From the NCBI GenBank assembly GCA_002840015.1, contig PGZE01000026.1:1-62322 (forward strand): a stretch of DNA of 62,322 bases. The letters run 5' to 3'. The notes beneath the pieces were generated by a model. That model ran no database searches. It saw only the letters and a list, made by a program, of their open reading frames with translations, and was not told the DNA's origin. Shown here piece by piece: positions 50,077-57,961 of the stretch. Within the stretch, counting starts at the first letter, position 1. Each line of letters opens with the position of its first letter. A program made the position numbers and the translations under genes. The stretch is from Gammaproteobacteria bacterium HGW-Gammaproteobacteria-2. GTDB lineage: Bacteria; Pseudomonadota; Gammaproteobacteria; Xanthomonadales; Xanthomonadaceae.

Positions 50077-51110
50077 GTGCCACTCTCCTGCTGCACTACC
50101 GGGTTATCGGCAGCTTGCGCAGTTTCTTCAGTCGCTGCAGCAGGGGCATCGTCAGATACTTCCATCTCACCCGTATTTTCCGTTCCGGAACTGCTGCCCG
50201 TGCTTGCAGTATCCTCCCCAGAAATTGCATCCGAAGGGTTTGCAACATGATTCGCAAGATCACTGATGGTGCGCTCATGACGATCACTGCCCAGCACCAC
50301 GATCAAAACGCGTCGATTCTGATTGCGACCCTCGGCACTGTCATTGCTGGCAGCGGGGCGCTGTTCACCCCAGCCGATGATTCCGAGCCGATCCGGTGCC
50401 ACCCCGTGCTCGGCAAATCGCCGTACAACGCTGGCAGCTCGCGCTGCCGACAGCTCCCAATTGGAAGGAAATACAACCGTGTTGATCGGCCGATCATCGG
50501 TGTAACCTTCCACCCGTATTGAATTGTTGAATCGCGAGAAAATCGCGGCCAATTCGTCAAGCACTACCTGTGCGCTGGGTGCGATGTCAGCTACGCCGCT
50601 GGGAAACAGAATGTCGGTCCTGATTTCAACTTCCAGCCATTGCTCATTGCGACGTACCATGATCAGCTTTTCTTCAATCAGTGTAGCCATAGCTGTTTCG
50701 ATGGCGCTCGCCAGTGCGCGCAACTCACGCATGGCGCGGCCGCGCGCTTCACGCTCATCAGTAGCAACACGCTCCGGGTTCATGCCTGAGCGTGACATCT
50801 GCGGAATGCCCGGCGTTGCCGAGCGCGGAACCAGGTCTGTCGCGGGCGCTGCCGGTTGCACGGAATCCATCAGCGACATCTGCGACCCGGATACCGGCTG
50901 CATACCCACCTGAATCGGCGTCATTGATTTTGGCTTGCCATGAAATGCCGCAGTCATCGATGCGGACAGCACACGGTACTTGCCTTCATTGACCGACGAA
51001 ATGGAGTACATCACCACGAAAAACGCCAATAGCAAAGTCACCAGGTCGCCGTAAGGAATTGCCCAGGCTTCGTGGTTGACGTGTTCTTCGTGTTTGTGCT
51101 TTTTTGCCAT
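50073..51110 (-). CDS. motD: flagellar stator protein MotD (MotB family)
   Basis: The 345-residue inner-membrane protein has one TM helix (GDLVTLLLAFFVVMYSISS, residues 21-39) with the proton-binding Asp in IPYGDLVTLL, and a C-terminal OmpA-like peptidoglycan-binding domain (VEGYTDDRP, NWELSAARAASVVRRF, GRNQNRRV). The C-terminus is a long acidic, low-complexity tail rich in Ala/Glu/Ser. It forms the stator with MotC. Named MotD because it pairs with motC in this locus. Confidence 0.9.
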   Translation of the reverse strand: MAKKHKHEEHVNHEAWAIPYGDLVTLLLAFFVVMYSISSVNEGKYRVLSASMTAAFHGKPKSMTPIQVGMQPVSGSQMSLMDSVQPAAPATDLVPRSATPGIPQMSRSGMNPERVATDEREARGRAMRELRALASAIETAMATLIEEKLIMVRRNEQWLEVEIRTDILFPSGVADIAPSAQVVLDELAAIFSRFNNSIRVEGYTDDRPINTVVFPSNWELSAARAASVVRRFAEHGVAPDRLGIIGWGEQRPAASNDSAEGRNQNRRVLIVVLGSDRHERTISDLANHVANPSDAISGEDTASTGSSSGTENTGEMEVSDDAPAAATEETAQAADNPVVQQESGT

Positions 51111-51117
51111 GGCCCGC

Positions 51118-51858
51118 TCAGTGCAAAAAGCCCTGGAGTTTGGACTCGATGTTGCGTGGATTCTCGCCTTCGGCGATCGACACCAGACCCTCGATCATCA
51201 TCTCGCGCGCGGTGGATTGCGCGCGGATGAGGCTTTTCAGTTTATTGGCCATCGGCAGGAACAACAGATTGGCGCTGGCGATACCGTAGATGGTGGAGAC
51301 AAACGCACCGGCAATGCCCGGGCCAAGCGCACTCGGGTCGGCGAGATTTTGCATCACGCCCATCAATCCGAGCACGGCACCGACAATTCCCAGCGTAGGC
51401 GCATAGATTCCGGCTGCCTCGATGACTTTCGCCGCCTCCATGTCGACATGCTCACGCGCATCCTTCTCGACTTCCAGGATGCCGCGCAATGCCTCGGGCT
51501 CGGTGCCATCCACCAACATCTGCAAGCCCTTCCTGGCAAAAACATCGGCTTCCACTTCGATGGCGGGTTCCAGGCCAAGCAAGCCTTGCCGACGTGCGAT
51601 TTCGCTCCATTCGATAATCCGGGTCAGCATGCCCGACGTCTGCACCTGCGGCGGGAAGACCACCCAACGGATGATCTTCAGAAAATGCAGCAACACCGGC
51701 TTTGGCGTCTGCACTACCACCGCAGTGGCGGTACCCACCAACACCACAATGGCAGCCGGCATGCTGATCAGCGACAGGGCGCCGGCATGCTTCAGAATTG
51801 CGCCAATAACCACCACAACGAACGCCATGATGATGGCGATGACGGTGAGGATATCCAT
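51118..51858 (-). CDS. motC: flagellar stator protein MotC (MotA family)
   Basis: The 246-residue protein has four TM segments (residues 4-22, 30-48, 150-170, 180-200) and the MotA signature GIYAPTLGIVGAVLGLMGVMQNLADPSALGPGIAGAFVSTIYGIASANL. The cytoplasmic loop has the charged residues that contact FliG. ATG 51858 is preferred; a TTG six bases upstream is possible. It starts 7 bases before motD. Confidence 0.93.
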   Translation of the reverse strand: MDILTVIAIIMAFVVVVIGAILKHAGALSLISMPAAIVVLVGTATAVVVQTPKPVLLHFLKIIRWVVFPPQVQTSGMLTRIIEWSEIARRQGLLGLEPAIEVEADVFARKGLQMLVDGTEPEALRGILEVEKDAREHVDMEAAKVIEAAGIYAPTLGIVGAVLGLMGVMQNLADPSALGPGIAGAFVSTIYGIASANLLFLPMANKLKSLIRAQSTAREMMIEGLVSIAEGENPRNIESKLQGFLH

Positions 51859-51860
51859 GC

Positions 51861-53894
51861 TCAATGCACCCCAGCGACAAGGTCGCCTGCGACAACAGCA
51901 TCTGGCAATTGCGCCACATTCAGCACCAGTGCCACCCGACCATCACCGGTGATGGTTGCGCCTGATACGCCTTGCACTCCGTGCAGCAGGCGGCCCAGCG
52001 GCTTGACCACCATTTCGTCACGACCAATCACCTGATCCACCACGCAACCCAATTGGCGGTGACCAACGTGGACAACCACGACATGTCCTCGCGTCTGCGA
52101 CGTGTCGCGCGATGGATCAAGCCAGACGCCAAGCTGGCGTAGCGGCAAGGCCCGGTTCCTGTGCGCAATGACATCACGATCATCCACCCGGCTGACCGTG
52201 CGCGGATCCAATTCAAACACTTCCAGCACATTGATCATCGGGATTGCATAAACACGCCCGTTGATGCGAACCATCAAGGCGCGCAGCGTCGCCAGAGTGA
52301 GTGGCAAGCTGACCTGTATTTCGCTGCCGCGCCCCAATTCCGATGCGATGGCCAAGGTACCGCCCAACTCGGCAACTCGGGTTTTGACCACATCCATGCC
52401 AACGCCACGACCTGAAATATCCGACACCTCTTGCCGGGTGCTGAAACCGGCAAGGAAAATCAGGTCAAAACATTCTGCCTGCGACAAGCGTTCCGCCTGA
52501 TCGGTATTCAACAGCCCTTTTTCCAGTGCCTTTTTGCGCAGCACATCCGGGTCCATACCACGACCATCGTCGCGCACCCGAATCACGATGCGCTCGCCTT
52601 CCTGCGCGGCTATCAGACGCAAGGTGCCAGTTTCGCTCTTGCCCACACGCAATCTGTCTTCAGGCGTTTCAATGCCATGATCAAGCGCATTGCGCACCAG
52701 ATGCACCATCGGATCGGCAAGTGCATCGACAAGATTGCGATCAAGGTCGGTATCTTCACCTTCCAGAATCAGGTCAATGCGCTTGCCAAGTTGGCGCGAA
52801 ATGTCACGCACGATGCGTGGAAACCGGCCAAACAACTTGCCGATGGGCAGCATCCGTGTACGCATCACGGCAAGTTGCAGGTCGTCCGCTACCCGGTGCA
52901 GTTCGGCTACCGCGCGCTCGGTGCGCTCATCGCTTGAATCGGCCGACAACACAGCCAGCCGATTGCGCACCAGAACCAATTCACCGATCAAATTGACCAA
53001 TGCATCCAGACGCCCAGTATCGACGCGGATGGTGGTATCGGCAGGCAGCGGCGTTGCGTTTCGCGTCGTCGCGGCAACCCCATCTGTCGGTTTTCCTGCA
53101 CACACCACCAATTCGCCGGACATTGATACCGCGTCATCCGTCGGCGATACGACCTCGGCAGGCAGTGTTGCGGCACTGTGCGCGCGATTACCTTCATATG
53201 AATCCAGCAGCGCCTCAAACTCATCATCGGTCATCGGTGCCGCGTTTGTGGCAGCATCAGCTCCTGGGCTCTGCTCTACCTGACCCGGCACCTTGCCAGG
53301 CCCATACAGTTCATCAAGCAGTGCCTCGAACTCGCTATCGTCAATCGGGTCACCGTTGGCCTGAACCACAGGCTTCGTGTCAACCCCAACCATGGCGAGC
53401 AACGCCTCAAACTCACCTTCTACCGCATCACTAGTGCGGGCTTTTTCTGGCGCTGCCGAATGCCCCTGATTTGACGAAACAGTAACCGGATCAGTTGAGG
53501 TTTTGGCATGCGCTGCCGGTATCAGCAGCCGGTCCAGTAGCGCTGACGGTGCCGGTGTGATGGCAGCGCCAGCGCGCAGAGATGCCATCATCTGTTGCAG
53601 GCAATCGAGCGTATTCAACAACGCATCAATGTAATCGGCATGCAAGCGCACACGTCCCGAGCGCGCTTCATTCAACAGGTCTTCGCCACGATGGCAAAGT
53701 TTCACCATCGGATCGATGGCGAGAAAGCCCGCGCCGCCTTTGACCGTGTGAAATGCCCGGAATACGGCATTGAGCAATTCTGGTGAATCAGGAGCATCTT
53801 CGAGCGCAAGCAACTGGTCGCCCAGCCCGGCAACCAGTTCGCCGGCTTCCACCAGAAAGTCGGCAAGAATCTCGGCTTCGAAGGCGCTGTCCAT
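51861..53894 (-). CDS. cheA: chemotaxis histidine kinase CheA (flagellar operon)
   Basis: The 677-residue kinase has an Hpt domain with the phospho-His in AFHTVKGGAGFLAID near residue 48, a 240-residue acidic linker with two repeats of a DDSEFEALLDELYG/DDEFEALLDSYEG type, a dimerisation domain (LVNLIGELVLVRNRLAVL), an HATPase domain (HLVRNALDHGIE, RVRDDGRGMDPD, GRGVGMDVVKTRV) and a CheW-like domain. The linker repeats could bind CheY/CheB. ATG 53894 follows cheZ by 6 bases. Confidence 0.95.
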   Translation of the reverse strand: MDSAFEAEILADFLVEAGELVAGLGDQLLALEDAPDSPELLNAVFRAFHTVKGGAGFLAIDPMVKLCHRGEDLLNEARSGRVRLHADYIDALLNTLDCLQQMMASLRAGAAITPAPSALLDRLLIPAAHAKTSTDPVTVSSNQGHSAAPEKARTSDAVEGEFEALLAMVGVDTKPVVQANGDPIDDSEFEALLDELYGPGKVPGQVEQSPGADAATNAAPMTDDEFEALLDSYEGNRAHSAATLPAEVVSPTDDAVSMSGELVVCAGKPTDGVAATTRNATPLPADTTIRVDTGRLDALVNLIGELVLVRNRLAVLSADSSDERTERAVAELHRVADDLQLAVMRTRMLPIGKLFGRFPRIVRDISRQLGKRIDLILEGEDTDLDRNLVDALADPMVHLVRNALDHGIETPEDRLRVGKSETGTLRLIAAQEGERIVIRVRDDGRGMDPDVLRKKALEKGLLNTDQAERLSQAECFDLIFLAGFSTRQEVSDISGRGVGMDVVKTRVAELGGTLAIASELGRGSEIQVSLPLTLATLRALMVRINGRVYAIPMINVLEVFELDPRTVSRVDDRDVIAHRNRALPLRQLGVWLDPSRDTSQTRGHVVVVHVGHRQLGCVVDQVIGRDEMVVKPLGRLLHGVQGVSGATITGDGRVALVLNVAQLPDAVVAGDLVAGVH

Positions 53895-53900
53895 CTCAGC

Positions 53901-54548
53901 TCAGAATCCAAATTGTGCGAGCAGGTCATCAACCTGCTCCTGCGTAGACGCATCGCCGCGCGCTGCAGGCACTTCACGCGGCTCGGATACGCTGAGAGAA
54001 CCGGCAAGCTGCACCAGCGACAGCACACTGACTTCAATGCGCGACAAAAACCCCGAGACCTGTTTCATCCGCTGGCCAGTCAGATCCTGCCAACCCTGGG
54101 CAACGCGCAATTCGCTGATGTCTTTGCGACTCACCTGAGCAAACGCGAGAACTGCAGCGCGCAAGCCCGCTTCATCACCACTCGCTGCCGACTCGTTGGC
54201 CGCAGCACGTGCCGCGAGGTTTTCGGTATGCGCCAACAGGCGATCACCAATATCGAGACTGTGGTGCGCTGCACGCTCACTCAAGTCCAATGCTTCGTCA
54301 AGCCGTTTTCTGGCCTCGGGCATGCCGCCTGGCTCGCCACTTTCCTCGGACAGCGCACTGGCCACGTTTTTAACTGACTCGTGCAGGTCACGCGCCAGTT
54401 GGCCAAGCGCTATGAACAATGCGTTCTCACGTTCACGCACCATTTGGGTGATGGCATCTTCGATCTCGGTGACATCACGCGATTGCAGCAAGGCGCGAAT
54501 GCGCTCTGGTAAAGCAGGCCCGATGTTGCTCGTGTTATCGATAGTCAT
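53901..54548 (-). CDS. cheZ: CheY-P phosphatase
   Basis: The 215-residue CheZ dephosphorylates CheY-P. It has ARDLHESVKNVASALSE, a long helical hairpin (DEALDLSERAAHHSLDIGDRLL), the catalytic region LRVAQGWQDLTGQRMKQVSGFLSRIE with the active-site Gln in GWQDLTGQ, and a C-terminal CheY-binding peptide EQVDDLLAQFGF. All needed parts are present although the adjacent cheY is broken. Confidence 0.93.
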   Translation of the reverse strand: MTIDNTSNIGPALPERIRALLQSRDVTEIEDAITQMVRERENALFIALGQLARDLHESVKNVASALSEESGEPGGMPEARKRLDEALDLSERAAHHSLDIGDRLLAHTENLAARAAANESAASGDEAGLRAAVLAFAQVSRKDISELRVAQGWQDLTGQRMKQVSGFLSRIEVSVLSLVQLAGSLSVSEPREVPAARGDASTQEQVDDLLAQFGF

Positions 54549-54557
54549 TCCGATTCC

Positions 54558-54915
54558 TCAAGATCCTGATGCCAGACGTTCAAAGATGCGGTCGATTTTT
54601 TCCTTGAGCGTGGCGCCGGTAAATGGCTTGACGATGTAGCCGTTCACTCCACTTTGTGCGGCCTCGATGATTTGCTCACGGCTGTTTTCGGCCGTCACCA
54701 TCAACACCGGCATCGTCTTCAACGCGGGGTCGGCGCGTATGGCCTTCAGCAAGTCGATGCCGGTCATACCTGGCATGTTCCAGTCGGTGACCACGAAATC
54801 GAATTTGGCTGCTTTGAGCATCGGCAGCGCGGTATTGCCATCGTCTGCCTCCTGGATGTTGGAGTAACCCAGTTCCTGAAGCAGGTTTTTGACGAATTTT
54901 GATATTTCTGTCCAA
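54558..54915 (-). pseudogene. cheY: CheY of the flagellar operon, disrupted by a ~35-base deletion
   Basis: From TTG 54915 (GGAGAG upstream) the frame reads LDRNIKI, the normal start of CheY, then shifts. After base 54894 the normal CheY continues in another frame: VKNLLQELGYSNIQEADDG, VVTDWNMPGMTG (phosphoacceptor), VTAENS, VKPF. The missing part corresponds to LIVDDFSTMRRI, i.e. 12 residues; with the lone base left at the junction this is a 35-base deletion. Restoring it gives 130 residues, the correct length. As written there is no acidic pocket, so it cannot bind Mg or be phosphorylated. Confidence 0.88.
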
Positions 54916-54944
54916 GACACTCTCCAAAGAACCGTTACCGAGAC

Positions 54945-55673
54945 TTACTTGCCACGCCAATCCCGCAATCGTGAGCGCAGGCGTACCAATGCCTGCCCAT
55001 GTATCTGACACACCCGTGACTCGCTGACCCCCAGCACTTCGCCTATCTCCTTGAGATTCAACTCTTGCTCGTAATACAACGACATCACCAGTTGTTCGCG
55101 TTCGGGCAACTGCGCTATCGACTCAACCAATGCTGCACGCTGGTGCGTGTCATCGAAAATGGCTGCGGGCCCCGGATCGCGCTCATCGGCAACATCCAGA
55201 GCATCCAGGCCATCATCGGAGCTACCCGACAAACTGAGGACCCGGCAACTGGAAGCATCGGCAAGCACGCTATGGTAATCATCAATACTGATACCCAGGC
55301 GCTTGGCAACTGCGGCATCTTCTGCATCACCGCCGGTTTCAGCTTCCACTTCGCGAATCGCCTCGCACACCTCGCGAAACTTGCGATGCACCGAGCGCGG
55401 CGTCCAGTCGGATTTGCGCAATTCATCGAGCATGGCGCCACGAATCCGGATACCGGCATAGGTCTCGAAGTTGGCATTCCGCGCCGGTGAATAATTGCGC
55501 GCAGCTTCAATCAAACCCACCATCCCGGACTGAATCAGATCACCAACCTCAACACTGGAAGGCAGTCGCGCCATCAGGTGATAGGCGATACGACGCACCA
55601 GTACCGAATGCAGCTTGACCATCTCCTCGATGGGTACGCGCTGTGCTTGCAGGTAGCCGGCATCTGCACTCAT
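54945..55673 (-). CDS. fliA: flagellar sigma factor FliA (sigma-28)
   Basis: The 242-residue sigma factor has region 2 (LVRRIAYHLMARLPSSVEVGDLIQSGMVGLIEAARNYSPARNANFETYAGIRIRGAMLDELRKSDW), region 3 and region 4 (LPEREQLVMSLYYEQELNLKEIGEVLGVSESRVCQIHGQAL). It is intact, full length, and drives late flagellar and chemotaxis promoters, including the two found at 46092 and 46179. It lies 2 bases downstream of flhG. Confidence 0.96.
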   Translation of the reverse strand: MSADAGYLQAQRVPIEEMVKLHSVLVRRIAYHLMARLPSSVEVGDLIQSGMVGLIEAARNYSPARNANFETYAGIRIRGAMLDELRKSDWTPRSVHRKFREVCEAIREVEAETGGDAEDAAVAKRLGISIDDYHSVLADASSCRVLSLSGSSDDGLDALDVADERDPGPAAIFDDTHQRAALVESIAQLPEREQLVMSLYYEQELNLKEIGEVLGVSESRVCQIHGQALVRLRSRLRDWRGK

Positions 55674-55675
55674 AG

Positions 55676-56559
55676 TCAGGTATCCGAGACCAACTTGCCA
55701 ACGGTCACCTGCCGCTCGGAAAAGAACGCGAGGTGTCCTTGCCCACTGGGTTCACTGACCCATGCGTTGGCGGTATCGGCCAGCAGTTGAAATGCCCGTG
55801 ATGAACGCGCACCCGGAAAAACATCAACCACTGCGCTTTGCCGCCGGATCGCACGCTTGAGAAACTCGTCATCGGGAATCGCGCCCGCATAATCCAGAAC
55901 CACTTTGAGAAAGCGATCCGTTACCCGCAGGATATTCTCGAACAGCCGCTTGCCGTGCATGTCATTGCGCACCATGTTGGCCACGACACGGAAGCGCTCG
56001 ATACCGAAATCGCGGCTCAGCACCTTGATCAATGCGTAGGCATCGGTAATCGATGCCGGCTCGTCGCAACCACGACCTCCTGCGCCGCCTGCGACAGCAC
56101 CGTCACGCTGTCGGAAATCCCGGCGGCGGTGTCGATCACCATCACATCCACCGGCTCGCGATAATCGGAAAACGCATGGATCAATGCGGAATATTCGGTG
56201 ATGCCCAATTGCGCCATGCGCCGGGTGCCTGATGTCGCGGGCACTACCTTGAGACCGCGTGGTGCCGGCAACACCAAGTCACTCACACTGCATTCGCCTG
56301 CCAACAGATGCGACAGGTTTCGACTCGGCTGCAAACCCAGTTGCACATCCACATTGGCAAGACCCAGATCGGCATCGAGCAACAGCACGTCCTGGCCGCC
56401 CATGGCGAGTGTCATCGCCAGGTTCACCGACACGCTGGTCTTGCCGACACCACCTTTGCCACTGGCGATGGCGATCACCTTGACCGGCTTGACGAATGCA
56501 CGAGAGATCAGGCCATGGGCCTGGTTACCGGTCGGTTGCATGGGCGGTTTCGGATTCAC
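55676..56559 (-). pseudogene. flhG: flagellar number regulator FlhG (FleN/YlxH), frameshifted
   Basis: The N-terminal part (GTG 56559, GAGG upstream) has IASGKGGVGKTSVSVNLAMTLA, LLLDADLGLANVDVQLGL and VMVIDTAAGISDSVTVLSQAAQEVVVATS, then runs out of frame to RHRLPMPTH-stop. In another frame, starting at the same point, the normal continuation DEPASITDAYALIKVLSRDFGIERFRVVANMVRN follows to 55676. One missing base (or four) near 56065-56070, in GTGGTTGCGAC, explains it. Repaired length is about 294 residues, as expected. Confidence 0.88.
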
Positions 56560-56568
56560 CAGATATCC

Positions 56569-57901
56569 TCAGGCCAGTGAGCCGGCGATCTTGCCAAAGC
56601 GCTCTGCCATCACACTATCATCGACCATGGCATCATGATCGAGCATGCGCAAGGCTCGGCACACCAGCCGCTGTGCCTGCGGGCGCGCGATGTCCTCGGG
56701 CACCCGTTGGCCATCGGTGATGTAATCAATGCGCAGATGCTGTCGGATGGTCACCGACAACGCACCGCCAAGAACTGCTGCTTCATCGAGTTTGGTCAGC
56801 ACACACCCCTCCGGGCGAAAGCGCGAGTAGGCTTTCGCGGCCTGTTCCAATGACCCGGATTGGGCGTTGGCTGCCAACACCAACAGCGGCGTAACCTGCG
56901 CCGGGCCATGCAGCAGGGCGTCGCCCAATGCGTCCATGCGCGGATCACCCTGACAAAGCCCGGGGGTATCGATCAATACCAGCCGTTGATCGGACAAACG
57001 ATTTGGCGAGTTCCTTGGCGCCGCTGGCCGCGTACACCGGCACGCCGAGCAGGCGTCCGTAGTGAAACAATTGCTCTTCCGCGCCAATACGAAAATCATC
57101 GGTTGTCACCAGCGCCACCTGTTTGAGGCCATTGCGCAATACGTGACGCGCAGCAAGCTTGGCGAGGGTTGTGGTTTTGCCGACACCGGTAGGACCAATC
57201 AAGGCAATCATGCCACCTTTGTCCAGCGGTTCTGGCTCGATGATGGAGAGACGGTCAGCGAGCAGGCCCATGGGTAAATAGCGTGATTGCGCCGCAGTCA
57301 TCTCAACCGGTAACTGCGAAACAATTTCGCTGGCAACGTCAGCGTCCAGACCCATACGGGTAAACTCGCGCAACATGCGCGCCTGCATCGGGCTTCTTTT
57401 GCCAAAATCTTTCCAGGCCATTCCAGAGAATTGAGATTCCAGCATGCTGCGCAGATCCGCCAATTCGCGCTGCATGCCCTCGTATGCAGGCGTTGTTGTA
57501 CCCGCCATCGCGGCTATGCCTGATGCTTGACTAAAATGGCTGCGGTCACGCTCGCCGACGCCATTATTCTCGTTGAAACTGCCCGACGAGGATGTGAAGC
57601 GTTCCGCGTTATCCTTGATCCGGGTGATCGATTCGGGCAATGGCGGTTTGCTGGTAGTGCGTGGTATTGCTGCGACCGGCGCTGACTTTGGTCGTGCATT
57701 TTCGATATCCAGCCGACCTGCATCCCCCGCCTGCGCAGCGGCTTCACGCACCAAAGACTCGTCATAGTCGATGGCAGCAATGATCTCAAAGCCATCGTCG
57801 GTACGACGCGTCGACAGGATGACCGCATCGGGGCCCTGATCCTCACGCACCTGACGCATCGCCTGACGCATGTCGTTGGCAACAAAGCGTTTTATTTTCA
57901 T
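56569..57901 (-). pseudogene. flhF: flagellar SRP-like GTPase FlhF, frameshifted
   Basis: The N-terminal part (ATG 57901, GGAG upstream) has the basic start MKIKRFVANDMRQAMRQVREDQG, a variable linker and G1 LIGPTGVGKTTTLAKLAARHV, VTTDDFRIGAEEQL; it continues to ASGAKELAKS then shifts. The C-terminal part resumes as LSDQRLVLIDTPGLCQGDPR (G3) and LTKLDEAAVLGG (G4) to 56569. At 56998 one base remains between the frames, so 2 or 8 bases are missing; eight would restore an SLERLSDQR-like strand. Polar flagellar placement needs an intact GTPase. Confidence 0.88.
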
Positions 57902-57961
57902 GCCGATCTCCACGCAAACTTCCTCCAACTGGCCCAACTCAATTGCATTGAACCTGACCCG

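Noticed and set aside
54676..55011. Separate 111-codon gene containing LDRNIKI
   Set aside because: Only the LDRNIKI part is meaningful; the rest is CheY read out of frame and the tail of the fliA spacer.
56060..56075. Programmed ribosomal frameshift in flhG
   Set aside because: No slippery heptamer or downstream structure at the site, and FlhG is not known to use recoding; a base deletion is simpler.
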